Positions 25,696 through 34,621 of a stretch of 54,471 nucleotides of DNA are shown one piece after another. Location of the stretch: NCBI GenBank assembly GCA_964610505.1, contig CAZSXU010000026.1:1-54471 (forward strand), given 5' to 3'. Position numbers and translations under genes: made by a program. The notes beneath the pieces are model-generated. The model was given only the letters and a program-made list of their open reading frames with translations, made no database searches and was not told the origin of the DNA. Within the stretch, counting starts at the first letter, position 1, and each line of letters begins with the position of its first letter. The DNA is from CAZSXU01 sp964610505. Lineage in GTDB: Bacteria > Arandabacterota > Arandabacteria > JAGLYR01.

Positions 25696-26493
25696 ATGGC
25701 TCTTCAATTCCAATCCCTGCGCTCCGGCTCCAGCGGCAACTGTCTCATGCTGTGGACGGAGTCGACCCGGATCCTGATCGACTGCGGAGTCGCCGCCCAG
25801 TTTCGCTGCAGGGGCCTACTGGAAGAACACGTGGGCGACCCGTCGGCTGTCGACGCCGTCGTCGTGACCCACGCCCACACGGATCACATTCGCTACGACA
25901 GCCTGAAGGTATTCGAGAATCTCGCCGTGCCCGTCTACTGCCATGAGGAATGCCTGCCACAGATTTACGACAAACACCACGCGAGAAAGTGCGGGGGGGT
26001 CCCCTTCAGGCTGTTTACGGACAGGGCATTCTGCGTGGGAGAGTTCACGATCGAGCCGATTCGCGTCAGCCATCACCCACGGTTCCTGACCCACGGGTTC
26101 GCCGTCCGGTGCCGGCAGGATGAGCGGGAACGCAAGGTCGTTGTCGCCACCGACTTCAACGACTACACCGGGCTGGTCGATCACTTCTCTAATGCGGACT
26201 TCATCTTCGTCGAAGCCAATCATGATCCCGATCTTCTGAAAAAGCATTTCAATCCCAACAGTCTCTATCACATGGAGAATTCGAAGACCGCCCGGCTCCT
26301 GTCCGACGCGTTGGCCCGGAGCGAGACACTTCCCGTTGCGGTCATGCTGGGACATTTGAGCCAGGAACGGAACTCGAGCGACCTTGCGCTCGAGACCGTT
26401 CGGGGCATTCTGGAGCAACAGAATCTCGCCGGAGATGTAGTTCTTCACACCGCGCCCCGGCACTCGGCGTCCGCGATGATCACCATTGAGTGA
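25696..26493 (+). CDS. WalJ/YycJ-like MBL-fold hydrolase
   Basis: A 265-residue metallo-beta-lactamase-fold protein. It begins with LQFQSLRSGSSGNCLML, the N-terminal signature of the YycJ/WalJ group. The metal site is THAHTDH (His59, His61, Asp63, His64), with later ligands in RVSHHPRF, VATDFNDYTG and LGHLSQERN. WalJ-type proteins are believed to be cytoplasmic exonucleases linked to DNA replication or repair. The start at 25696 is chosen because it gives the family's N-terminus; upstream codons in the frame are non-coding. Iteron repeats start 27 bases after its stop. Confidence 0.85.
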   Translation: MALQFQSLRSGSSGNCLMLWTESTRILIDCGVAAQFRCRGLLEEHVGDPSAVDAVVVTHAHTDHIRYDSLKVFENLAVPVYCHEECLPQIYDKHHARKCGGVPFRLFTDRAFCVGEFTIEPIRVSHHPRFLTHGFAVRCRQDERERKVVVATDFNDYTGLVDHFSNADFIFVEANHDPDLLKKHFNPNSLYHMENSKTARLLSDALARSETLPVAVMLGHLSQERNSSDLALETVRGILEQQNLAGDVVLHTAPRHSASAMITIE

Positions 26494-26519
26494 TCGGCAC
26501 GCGCCAAGGACCAATCCCC

Positions 26520-26775
26520 CTAGCCACAGATTGCACAGATGTGGAACCCAGACGTGTCCGCAGATTACGCAGATGGGCTGCCTCGCAAACGAGGCAGCAC
26601 GCAGATGGGCAGTGTGTTGCGGCAAGTCCTTGCCGCAACGGGGAAGGACGAGACCACAAGCGAGCCACAGATTGCACAGATTGCACGGATTGAATGAATG
26701 GACTCGGGGCGATGCGTCCCGCACCGCCCCCAAGATCTTTCCCCGCTTTGAATCTGTGCAATCTGTGGCTGGGGG
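26520..26775. repeat. Repeat island between WalJ-like gene and RND operon
   Basis: The 311-base gap holds TAGCCACAGATTGCACAGAT (26520), CCGCAGATTACGCAGATG (26559), hairpin GCTGCCTCG-CAAA-CGAGGCAGC (26577-26598), hairpin GTTGCGGCAA-GTCC-TTGCCGCAAC (26616-26639), GCCACAGATTGCACAGATTGCACGGATT (26664), and on the minus strand CAGCCACAGATTGCACAGATTCAAAGCGG (26775-26747), which lies 30 bases after the RND permease stop. Each flanking gene therefore has its own iteron group, oriented with it. Confidence 0.8.
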
Positions 26776-26804
26776 TTCGGGTTCATCGCCCTTTCCCCAT
26801 TCGC

Positions 26805-29800
26805 TCAGTCCGTTCCCTCCGCCAGTCTCGCCGCTTCTCCGTCGAGGAAACCGATCCGCATCTTAAACCGCATTCGGAATTCATGAACGAGAGAATAGAT
26901 GACGGGGAGGACCACGAGGGTCAGGATCGACGCGAATCCCAAACCGAAGATGAAAGCGAACCCCAGGGGTCGCCAACCCTCTTCGGCGACCGTCAGCGGC
27001 AGGAGGCCGACCATGGTGGTCACGGCGCTCAAGAGGATCGGTCGCAGGCGAATGAGCCCGGCCGAGACCAGGGCCTCGCCGGTATCCATCCCGCGCCGTC
27101 GCTCCGAATTGATGTAATCCACCAGAAGGATGGCCGCGTTCACCACCACGCCGGAAAGCCCGACGATCCCGATCAGCGACACCAGAGCGAAATTTTGACC
27201 GCCGATGGCCAGACCATACAGCGCTCCGAAGATCGCAAAGGGGATGGTCGACAGAATCACGATCGGCTGGGCGAGGGATTGAAACTGCGCCACCATCAGG
27301 ACGTAAATGAGAATCACCGCGATGATGAAGGCCTTCCCCAGACTTTCGAAGGACTCGGCGAACATCTCGAAGTCCCCGCTGTAGTCGAACCGGTACCCGG
27401 GCGGCAGCGGAAAACTCCGGAGACGCTTCTGCAGCTGGCGCGTGATCCCTACGGCGGGGGCCCCGGGCGCTGTGGAGGCCGTCACCCGGATCACCCGCTC
27501 GGCGTCGATGTGGCGGATGTTGGTCACACCCGTTCCCGATTCGACCGTGGCGATTTCCCCCAGAAGGACGTGATTCCCCATCCGGGTGGAGATCTTGATC
27601 CCCTCGATATCCGAGAGATCCGAGCGATGTTCCTCGGCCAGGCGGACCCAGATGTCGATGTCCTTGCCTTCCTTGCGGACCTCGCTGGCGTCCACCCCAT
27701 AGACCGCCGTACGCAGGGACACTGCAACTTCGGCGGGAGAAACTCCCAGGAGAGCGGCCTTTGCACGGTCGATTCGGACGAGAAGCTCGGGAGATCCCTC
27801 CCCGAAATCGTCCTTCACGTCCACGGCCCCCGGAATACTCCGGAGAACCTCCTGAACGCCTCGACTGATCCCCTTGAGGGTTTCCATGTCCTCCCCGATG
27901 AGTTTGACCACGATCGGGGCGTCCGTGGGCGGCCCTCCCTGGATGGGCTGGAAGTCGACCTCCGCTCCCCGGATGGTCCCCAGGAAGGGCCTCATGAGCT
28001 CCTGGATCTCGCCCGCCTTCAGGTCCCGGTCCTCTTCATCCACCAGGTCGATCACGATCTGTGCAAAACTCTCGGCTCCACCGAAAGACCAATCGTACGT
28101 GCTGGCTCCCGAGTAGCCGACATTCGCCACGTAGGTATCGAGATAGGGTTCCCAACGCGGGTCTTCGAGGAACGTTTCGATCTGCTTCACAATCTCGTCG
28201 GTGGCCTCGAGCCGCGTCCCCTGGGGCGCTTCGACATTGATGTAGAGCTGCCCGATGTCCTCTTCCGGGAAGAGCTCGACTTCGACCACCCCGAAGGCCA
28301 TGAGCGCAAGGGCGCCGAAGACGTACGGGATCAGACAGAGGAGCACCAGCCTGCGGCGCCGGAGGCTCCACCGGATGACGGGTTCGTAGTACCGCTTCAG
28401 GGTTCCGAGGATGCGGTCCCCGCGCGTGAGCCCTGTCTTGACGGTGGCCGACCCCACCTTCATCAGCTTGGAGGAGACCACCGGGTTCACCAACATCGCC
28501 ACGAGAAACGAAGCGGCCAGAGCCATGGAGACCGTCTTGGGAATGTACCCCATGAACTCGCCCATGACGCCCGTCATGATGAGCATCGGCATGAAGGCGG
28601 CGATCGTCGTGAGCGTCGCCGTCAGAATCGGCAAGGCAACCTGCCGGGCCCCATTCGCCGCCGCATGGGTGTGCAGGGCCACTCGGGGCAGCCGGGATTC
28701 ATCCTGACGCATGATGCCTTCGTCCGGGACGGCGTCCAGTTCCTCCGCCCGGGCGACAAGGGTCTCGGGTGTCAGGGGAAAGCCGAGAGACGCTGCCGCC
28801 AGGTACCGCCGTTTGTCCCGCTGCATATGGCGGTAGATGTTCTCGACCACGACGATGGCATTGTCTACGATCATTCCGACAACCAGGACCATGCTGAAGA
28901 GCGTGATTGTGTTCATCGACACGCCGCCCGCCCAGAGGAAGGCAAACGTGATGAAGATCGCCAGGGGAATGACGATGGCCACAATGAGCGAGTTCCGGAA
29001 CCCCAGGAAAGCGAAGAGAACGAGAATCACCATGACGAGACCGAACAGCGCCGAGTTCTTCATTTGATTGAGCGTGTCCCGAATCCACTCCGCCTGCTCG
29101 CCGATGATCTCAAACCGCGTTCCCTCCGGAAGCCAGGATTTGGATTCCTCCAGTTGTCGCTTGATATCCTCCGTCACCGAAATGGTGTTGGTCCCCTGGC
29201 GTTTCTTGATCGCCAGAGACACCGAAGGTTTCTGATCCATTCGCGAATACGACGTAGCGTCTTTGGTCGTGTCCGTCACGCGCGCGACGTCCCCGAGGCG
29301 AACGATGCGGTCCCCCCCGGCCGAGACGACAACGCCGGCGAGATCGGAGATTTCTTTGATCTGGCTGTCGACCCGCACCAGATAGTTCGAGTCGTGAACG
29401 GAGACATCCCCCCCGGGCAGATTGACGTTGGCCGCATCGATGATCTGGACCAGTTGGAGAATACTGAGCCCGGCGGCCTCCATCTTGGCCGGATCCACCG
29501 CCACGTCGTACACGCGTTCCACGCCGCCGACGATCCTCGCTTCCAGGACGTCGGGAAGGGCCTCGATCTCATCCTGAAGGTCTTCGGCCGCGTTCGTCAG
29601 TTCCACGTAGTCCGAGCCCCCGCTCATCGAGACCACAACGATGGGAAACTCGTTGAAATTGAGCTCGTGGACTTCCGCGTCCATCGCATCGTCGGGAAGT
29701 TCTCCCTCGATGTCCGACACGACTTCCTTCGTATCCCGGATGGCGTCGTCGATGTCGATGCCCGCCTCGAACCGGACCGTAATGACGGCGCTCCCGTCCA

Positions 29801-30056
29801 TGGACGTGCTGAGGATATCGTCGAGATCGTCCAGCCCCTGGAGATCCTCCTCCAGTTTGTCGGTGATGAGGGCCTCCACTTCCTCCGGCGCCGCACCCGG
29901 GTAGGGGATCAGCACCATCGCCAGGGGTAGAGGAATGTCGGGATTGAGCTCCTTGGGCATCGTCACGAAGGCCGCCAGCCCGACCAGGGTGGGGAGGATC
30001 ACCAGCAGCAGGAGGACGACCCGCCAGCTGTGAATGAGAAAGCAAAAGAATTTCAC
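26805..30056 (-). CDS. RND-family efflux permease (HAE1 type)
   Basis: A 1083-residue inner-membrane pump subunit with the duplicated RND layout: helix 1 at residues about 10-30, two periplasmic porter regions, and helices 2-6 and 8-12. VVGMIVDNAIVVVENIYRHM in helix 4 carries the proton-relay Asp, with Asn in place of the second Asp of AcrB. About 50 residues (about 410-465, RDKRRYLAAAS to THAAANGARQ) sit between helices 4 and 5, where most homologues have a loop of about 20. The start is GTG at 30056, with GGAGGT upstream, overlapping the adaptor stop as GTGA. It forms a tripartite pump with the adaptor and TolC-like protein encoded upstream. Confidence 0.93.
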   Translation of the reverse strand: MKFFCFLIHSWRVVLLLLVILPTLVGLAAFVTMPKELNPDIPLPLAMVLIPYPGAAPEEVEALITDKLEEDLQGLDDLDDILSTSMDGSAVITVRFEAGIDIDDAIRDTKEVVSDIEGELPDDAMDAEVHELNFNEFPIVVVSMSGGSDYVELTNAAEDLQDEIEALPDVLEARIVGGVERVYDVAVDPAKMEAAGLSILQLVQIIDAANVNLPGGDVSVHDSNYLVRVDSQIKEISDLAGVVVSAGGDRIVRLGDVARVTDTTKDATSYSRMDQKPSVSLAIKKRQGTNTISVTEDIKRQLEESKSWLPEGTRFEIIGEQAEWIRDTLNQMKNSALFGLVMVILVLFAFLGFRNSLIVAIVIPLAIFITFAFLWAGGVSMNTITLFSMVLVVGMIVDNAIVVVENIYRHMQRDKRRYLAAASLGFPLTPETLVARAEELDAVPDEGIMRQDESRLPRVALHTHAAANGARQVALPILTATLTTIAAFMPMLIMTGVMGEFMGYIPKTVSMALAASFLVAMLVNPVVSSKLMKVGSATVKTGLTRGDRILGTLKRYYEPVIRWSLRRRRLVLLCLIPYVFGALALMAFGVVEVELFPEEDIGQLYINVEAPQGTRLEATDEIVKQIETFLEDPRWEPYLDTYVANVGYSGASTYDWSFGGAESFAQIVIDLVDEEDRDLKAGEIQELMRPFLGTIRGAEVDFQPIQGGPPTDAPIVVKLIGEDMETLKGISRGVQEVLRSIPGAVDVKDDFGEGSPELLVRIDRAKAALLGVSPAEVAVSLRTAVYGVDASEVRKEGKDIDIWVRLAEEHRSDLSDIEGIKISTRMGNHVLLGEIATVESGTGVTNIRHIDAERVIRVTASTAPGAPAVGITRQLQKRLRSFPLPPGYRFDYSGDFEMFAESFESLGKAFIIAVILIYVLMVAQFQSLAQPIVILSTIPFAIFGALYGLAIGGQNFALVSLIGIVGLSGVVVNAAILLVDYINSERRRGMDTGEALVSAGLIRLRPILLSAVTTMVGLLPLTVAEEGWRPLGFAFIFGLGFASILTLVVLPVIYSLVHEFRMRFKMRIGFLDGEAARLAEGTD

Positions 30057-31150
30057 GACCCCACCTCCTCCACCCGAACTCGAGTCCCGGTATCCAGATA
30101 GGCCTGACCCTTGACGACGAGGCGTTCACCGGCCGACAGCCCTTCTTCCACAATCACCCCTCCGGCGACCCACTCCCCCGGAGTCACGCGCCTGGACTCG
30201 GCCACCGTATCTCTCACCACATAGGCAAACCACTGTCCCCCGCGCTCAATGAGAACATCCGGCGATACAACAATGGCGCTCTCTCGCTCGCCGACGTGGA
30301 TGGCGGCTTGGGCCGTCATCCCGTCCCGAAGGATCCCGTCGGGGTTGGGTATGCGGATCGTTACCGGGAAACTGCCGCTCGTCCGGTCGGCGGCCACTGA
30401 AACCTCCGAGACTCGTCCCGAGAACACACGCCCCTCCAGAGCATACACGTGAACATCCGCCGGCGCCCTCAGCCGTATCCGTGAGATGTCCCGATCCGTC
30501 ACCGAAATGAGGATCTCCATGGGATCCAACGATACGACCGTGTATGCCACAACCGGCGGCAAGACGAACGTTCCGACCTCCACCATTCGGGCGGCAACGA
30601 ATCCATCCAACGGAGAAATGATTCGAGTGTCGTTCACCTGGCGACCGGCGATCTCCATAGCCGCCTGTGCCTGCCGGAGCCCCGCCACCGCCACCCGGTA
30701 GGCGCTTTCGGCCGCCTCGAGCGCCGCGTCCGAGGCGATTTCTTCTTCGAAGAGCTTCCGCTGCCGTTCCACGTTGAGTTCGGCCTGCACCAGATTCGCC
30801 TCGGCCACGGCGACCCCGGCCTGCGCCTGCTGAAGCCCGTCCAGGTAGTCCGCCTGCTCGATGACCGCCAGGACGTCTCCCCTCTTCACGCGCTGCCCGA
30901 TCCCCACCCGAACCTCCTGAATGCGCCCGGCCACCTTGGGCACGACCTCGACCTCCGAACTTCCCCTGAGAACTCCCGGACGCTCCAGGCGAAGTTCGGT
31001 AGTCTCCGCCCTGAGCGTGACCACCTCTACCGCCAGACCTCTCTCGGAGCCATCCCCGCCCGCCTGCCCATCGGGCCGGCCGCACGCGGCGAGCAACAGA
31101 AACAACGGCAGGACCCGGAACATCGTTTTCGTTCTCGTGATTGTCTTCAC
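30053..31150 (-). CDS. RND efflux periplasmic adaptor (membrane fusion protein), lipoprotein
   Basis: A 365-residue protein with a lipoprotein signal (LPLFLLLAAC). A barrel-sandwich/lipoyl half (VVPKVAGRIQEVRVGIGQRVKRGDVLAVIE) leads to an alpha-hairpin coiled coil (about residues 100-165, rich in Ala/Glu/Gln), the second lipoyl half (ISPLDGFVAAR), a beta-barrel domain (LISVTDRDISRIRL) and a membrane-proximal domain. The start is GTG at 31150 after GAGGAG. It is one base after the TolC-like gene's end and overlaps the permease start, so all three genes are co-transcribed. It bridges the inner- and outer-membrane components. Confidence 0.92.
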   Translation of the reverse strand: MKTITRTKTMFRVLPLFLLLAACGRPDGQAGGDGSERGLAVEVVTLRAETTELRLERPGVLRGSSEVEVVPKVAGRIQEVRVGIGQRVKRGDVLAVIEQADYLDGLQQAQAGVAVAEANLVQAELNVERQRKLFEEEIASDAALEAAESAYRVAVAGLRQAQAAMEIAGRQVNDTRIISPLDGFVAARMVEVGTFVLPPVVAYTVVSLDPMEILISVTDRDISRIRLRAPADVHVYALEGRVFSGRVSEVSVAADRTSGSFPVTIRIPNPDGILRDGMTAQAAIHVGERESAIVVSPDVLIERGGQWFAYVVRDTVAESRRVTPGEWVAGGVIVEEGLSAGERLVVKGQAYLDTGTRVRVEEVGS

Positions 31151-31151
31151 G

Positions 31152-32498
31152 CTACTGCTCCTCCCCGATGGCCTTCATCAGGCTGGCCAGCGCGATTCGA
31201 TAGTCGATTCTCGTATTGAGATGGTTCACCTTGGCCTCGGTCAGCAAGGTCTCGGCGTCCAGAAGATCCAGGTAGGTCGCATCGCCCTCGCGGTAGCGGC
31301 GGTCGATCACCCGGCGGTTCTCGGTCGCCGAGGCCAACTGGCTCTCCGCGGACCGGAGACCTTTCCGGGCCACGGTCAGGGCCGACCAGGCGGCTTTGAC
31401 CTCCAGCTCGATTCCCTGCAAGAACAGATCGTATCCGCGTTCGGCTTCCCTCGCCTGAGCGCGGGCTCCTTTGACTCGCGCCGCATGTCCGAGACCCAGA
31501 GGGAGATCGTAGGAGAGGACCCCCATCAGGCGCCACGAATCCTGCGGCGAGAACGCCGTGGCCAGGTCCGACCACTCGTAATGATAGACGAGCGCGAGTG
31601 ACGGGATGAGGGAACCCATGCTCGCTTTCACGCCACGCTTGGCGATGTCCACACTGGCTTCCATCTGCTCGAGATCCGGTCGCTTCTCCAGGGCCGCGTC
31701 GACGCACTCTTCGAGAGGCCGATCGAACGGAGTGATCTCCACGTCGGGTTCAACGGTGATCGGCATCTCCAGGGACCTGTTGAGCACCAGGTTGACCTGC
31801 GCACGGGCAAGATCGACGCCCTCCTCGGCCTGCTGCACGGCCTGTTCGGCGCCGGCGACGGCGGCGTCCACTCGCAGCACGTCGGACTTCGGAACCAGAC
31901 CCACCTCGTACATCTTCCCCACGACCCGCCGGTTCTCCACCATCTGAGCGTGCGTCTCCCGAGCGATATCGAGGTAGCCCTGGGATTTGATCAGGTTGAA
32001 GTACGCCTCGCGCGCCTGGAAGGCGACGGACTGCCGCACGGCCTCCAGGTCGCTCTCCGAGGCATCCAGACTTCGCGATGCGATCCGGCGGGCCTGGTAG
32101 AGCGCTCCCCCCATGAAGAGGGGCTGCGTGACGTCCACGGAGAAGGTCTTCATCTCCAGCGGCGTGATGATCTGCTTGCCGACGTCACCGAAATCCAGTC
32201 CGGGGATATCGGGAACGTCGAACTCAAACGCGATTTCCTCACGGTTTCGAATCTTCGTGTAGGACGCCGAGGCGGTGGGAAGCATGTTGGAGGTGGATTC
32301 CCAGACGCCGGCCTTGGCGTAGGACACCCGTGCGGCGGCGGCCAAGATCTCGGGGTTGTTCTCGAGCGCGATCCGCACCGCCACCTCCTCGGTCAGGAAC
32401 TGCGCGAAAACGGGAGCCGCCCCGGCCGTGACCATAAGGAACATCAGGGATGCGCACGACGCCGGAAATCCCAACAGACTGCAGATACGGGAACGCAT
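31152..32498 (-). CDS. TolC-family outer-membrane efflux protein
   Basis: A 448-residue exported protein. The signal peptide is MRSRICSLLGFPASCASL and ends near APVFA. Two OEP repeats follow: LTEEVAVRIALENNPEILAAAARVSYAKAGV opens the first, and ECVDAALEKRPDLEQMEASVDIAKRGV opens the second. Long alternating Ala/Glu/Arg helices form the periplasmic tunnel. The start at 32498 has GGAGGAT upstream; the frame extends further to 32615, but that part lacks coding character and would hide the signal. It is the first gene of the efflux operon. Confidence 0.92.
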   Translation of the reverse strand: MRSRICSLLGFPASCASLMFLMVTAGAAPVFAQFLTEEVAVRIALENNPEILAAAARVSYAKAGVWESTSNMLPTASASYTKIRNREEIAFEFDVPDIPGLDFGDVGKQIITPLEMKTFSVDVTQPLFMGGALYQARRIASRSLDASESDLEAVRQSVAFQAREAYFNLIKSQGYLDIARETHAQMVENRRVVGKMYEVGLVPKSDVLRVDAAVAGAEQAVQQAEEGVDLARAQVNLVLNRSLEMPITVEPDVEITPFDRPLEECVDAALEKRPDLEQMEASVDIAKRGVKASMGSLIPSLALVYHYEWSDLATAFSPQDSWRLMGVLSYDLPLGLGHAARVKGARAQAREAERGYDLFLQGIELEVKAAWSALTVARKGLRSAESQLASATENRRVIDRRYREGDATYLDLLDAETLLTEAKVNHLNTRIDYRIALASLMKAIGEEQ

Positions 32499-32623
32499 TA
32501 CAGATCCTCCATCTGAATGAACTCTCCAATCAGGGGTGCTCGCGCAACCGGGATCGAGGCGCCACGGGTTCGGCTGACGAGCCGGGATTCGCTGGGGTTC
32601 CTCGATCGGCCGCAATCGGAATG

Positions 32624-32645
32624 GGCGGCCGGGTGACCGGCCGCC
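32624..32645. other. GC-rich hairpin in the divergent tolC-like/corA gap
   Basis: GGCGGCCGG-GTGA-CCGGCCGCC, a nine-pair stem with a four-base loop. It is the only structure that stands out in the 334-base gap between the divergent TolC-like and corA genes (32499-32832). No promoter boxes are convincing. Confidence 0.4.
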
Positions 32646-32832
32646 GGAGTGACCTTCCGGCCAGTATGCCTGAGAGGTACGGCCGAGTCAAGGGGCTGCG
32701 GGCGGGGGCCTCACCCAGGCCGTTCCGTGTTCGACAGCCCTTCCCGGGGCTGGCTTTCTGGATTGGGAGAGAAGGGAACTCGCTATCGCCGGAGCCCCCA
32801 GCCGGAGCACTTCGAGTCCGGAGGAATTCGCC

Positions 32833-33224
32833 ATGACAAGACTGTTGAAGATCGCGTTGCAGCCCGGCACGATCGAGTACGCCGGAGAGAAAAAGGTCGA
32901 GAAGGTCCGCATCACCTACATGGACTACGACGGCGACCGCTTCCAGGAGAAGGAGGTCCAGGCCGTAGAGGCCTGCTTCCCCTTCCGGGACACGCCCACC
33001 GTCACCTGGATGAACATCGACGGACTCCACGAGACCGAGCACCTGCAGAAGCTGGGCACGCATGTCGGCCTTCACCCTCTCGTGATGCAGGACATCGTCA
33101 ATACGCAACAGCGACCTAAGATGGAGGATTACCAAGATTACATCTACATGGTGTTTCGAATACTCAGTTACGAGGAAGAGAGCCGGCAGGTTTCATCCGA
33201 GCAGATCAGCATCGTTCTCATCTA
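32833..33224 (+). pseudogene. corA: Truncated CorA-family magnesium transporter (N-terminal part)
   Basis: About 130 residues match the N-terminal cytoplasmic domain of CorA: VTWMNIDGLHETEHLQKLG, GLHPLVMQDIVNTQQRPKMEDY and SSEQISIVLI. The match stops exactly at 33224, where the 208-bp element with inverted ends begins. The frame continues to 33417 through unrelated sequence. Everything after the first domain is missing, including both membrane helices and the GMN ion-selectivity motif, so no channel can form. The start has GGAGGA upstream. Either this is a real pseudogene, or the element caused two distant contigs to be joined. Confidence 0.85.
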
Positions 33225-33431
33225 TTTCAGGGACAGACTACGAAATAGCCCAACTGCTTGTCCTGCTATGTCTTACGGTCTCGTTTCCGCGGCCCAGCTG
33301 ATGTCTTGGCTCCGGTCTCCACGCAATCGGCGGACGCCGCGGTCGCCAGGCTCTTCACTTCGCGCTCTCATTGAACCCGTAGTCTATTACCCAATAATCA
33401 CTTGCCGAGTTTCGTAGTCTGTCCCTGAAAT
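33224..33431. mobile_element. 208-bp MITE-like element with 22-bp perfect inverted ends
   Basis: The ends are exact inverted repeats of 22 bases: 33224-33245 (ATTTCAGGGACAGACTACG...) and 33410-33431 (...CGTAGTCTGTCCCTGAAAT). The interior of 164 bases has no coding character. corA is cut at one end and a membrane-protein gene at the other, in convergent orientation. No target-site duplication is visible, as expected if the present state arose by recombination between two copies. The GGGACAG core relates it to the hairpin at 15977-16044. Confidence 0.8.
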
Positions 33432-33789
33432 GTTCCACGATGTAGTAGAGCAGGAAGGCGACAAACCAACCGGCCAGAGCCAGGAGTGCGCCGCGTCCGG
33501 TCAGGCGTCCGGTGAAACCGATATCGCGGAGGCCCAGACCTCGGCGGTGGGCAAGGTGAATCAACAGCAGAGCCGCAACACCCTGCCCCACCGTGTACAC
33601 AAGAAAAGAAAACAGGGCGGTGTCCCCGAACAGCCTCTCAATCAGCGGAGTCGGGTCCCCCCGGGACAGGCAGCCGAATACCACAAACCCGAGAGCGGTA
33701 AACGCAAAGGCGAACCATGCCAGCCAGATCCAACGGAGGCTCAATGAACCTCGGCTCTCGCTTCGTCCCTCCATCGTGCCCCCTGTCAT
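33432..33789 (-). pseudogene. Truncated polytopic membrane protein, possibly CPBP family
   Basis: About 119 native residues with three membrane helices: WIWLAWFAFAFTALGFVVFG, ALFSFLVYTVGQGVAALLLI and GALLALAGWFVAFLLYYIVE. The LAHRRGLGLRDIGFTGR linker is of the kind found before the CPBP (CAAX-protease-like) core. Its match ends at the element's end at 33431; translation continues into the element to 33355. The catalytic EExxxR and HxxxN motifs of the CPBP family would lie in the lost part. The start may be 33789 or 33774 (GGGGG precedes the latter). Confidence 0.6.
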
Positions 33790-33790
33790 G

Positions 33791-33900
33791 GCCAGTCTCT
33801 CTATTAGGTTGCCCGTTACAACTCACGTTACCCAACTGCAACTGTCTGAGCAATCTCCGACTTGTCCGACGGGTCCGACCCGTCCGACGTCCGACTCCCC
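33791..33900 (+). repeat. GTCCGAC repeat block, left copy
   Basis: CTCTATTAGGTT, then CCCAACTGCAACTGTCTGAGCAA, then CTCCGACTTGTCCGACGGG-type nonamers (TCCGACNNN). A direct copy with the same order of blocks is at 34622-34766, on the other side of the four-helix-bundle gene. Confidence 0.85.
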
Positions 33901-33904
33901 ACAA

Positions 33905-34528
33905 TCACCGAAACCTCGACCTCTTGCTCTGCCGCTTCCTGTACAACCGCTCTGTGAAGCCTCCCCCCGTGAGGAAATCCGCCTCCAGTCTCTCCAGCTG
34001 CCGGCGCAGCAGATAGCTCGCCTGGTGAATCAGGCAGATGAGGGTGTTGGCTGCCACCTCAGCTGAAACCGAGGCAATGCCATAAGGCTCTGCCTCGTCC
34101 GAATCGTCCGAGGTTTCGGACTGGTCAGACTGGTCCGACCGGTCCGAATGCTCCAACCCGTCCGACCTGTCCGACATATACCTCCTCCTCACGGCCATCG
34201 CCTCATCATCATCCTTCTCCCACTGCCGCATTCCTCGCTGCCTCAGGAAGTCCTGGTAGTCCAGCAGCAGTTCCTCCAGGCTCGCCCGCGCAACGTTGGT
34301 CAGTTTGATTTCGGTTTTCCTCGAGGTACCGGCCGCCATGCTGCCCTCGGCAATGTTCTGCACACCGCTCCGCGCGGCCTGTACCATCTGGTCGTGTGTG
34401 CGGGAGCGCTTCGTAATGAACCGATCACAGAAAACCACGGTCCCGTCGTACACCCTCTGTGCCGCCCGAAAGCTCCTGAGCTTCCGATACCCTCCGTGCG
34501 GCGGGATCAGATCCGCTTTCCTGCCCAT
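33905..34528 (-). CDS. Four-helix-bundle protein (S23-like) with in-frame SD-rich repeat insert and suffix domain
   Basis: A 207-residue protein in three parts. Residues 1-115 are of the four-helix-bundle/S23 type: KLRSFRAAQRVYDGTVVFCDRF, TKRSRTHDQMVQAARSGVQNIAEGS and KLTNVARASLEELLLDYQDFLR. Residues about 118-147 are low complexity, SDRSDQSDQSETSDDSD, encoded by the same TCCGACNNN repeat that flanks the gene. Residues 148-207 (VSAEVAANTLICLIHQASYLLRRQL...) are a conserved suffix. S23 homologues were first noted inside 23S rRNA intervening sequences; their function is unknown. The start at 34528 has GAGGAGGAGG upstream. It is intact, unlike its neighbours. Confidence 0.85.
   Translation of the reverse strand: MGRKADLIPPHGGYRKLRSFRAAQRVYDGTVVFCDRFITKRSRTHDQMVQAARSGVQNIAEGSMAAGTSRKTEIKLTNVARASLEELLLDYQDFLRQRGMRQWEKDDDEAMAVRRRYMSDRSDGLEHSDRSDQSDQSETSDDSDEAEPYGIASVSAEVAANTLICLIHQASYLLRRQLERLEADFLTGGGFTERLYRKRQSKRSRFR
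34095..34177 (-). repeat. GTCCGAC nonamer array inside the four-helix-bundle gene
   Basis: About nine TCCGACNNN-like units (with variants GTCAGAC, GTCCGAA) in the coding frame, giving a three-residue period of Ser-Asp-x. It is the same sequence family as the arrays at 33858-33896 and 34686-34763. Confidence 0.85.
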
Positions 34529-34621
34529 GCCACCTCCTCCTCACCATCCGCCGCACTCCTGCCGGAAAGCAAAAGAGCGGCCGGCAATGTGAAATGAGGG
34601 ACTCCGCTCTTGCGAAGCCCC

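Noticed and set aside
26520..26700. CRISPR-like array from the spaced CACAGATT units
   Set aside because: Units are 9 bases in direct tandem with no uniform spacers, occur in many gaps, and no cas genes are present.
33225..33417. The C-terminal 64 residues of the corA frame as real protein
   Set aside because: They are translated from the 208-bp element and resemble no CorA sequence.
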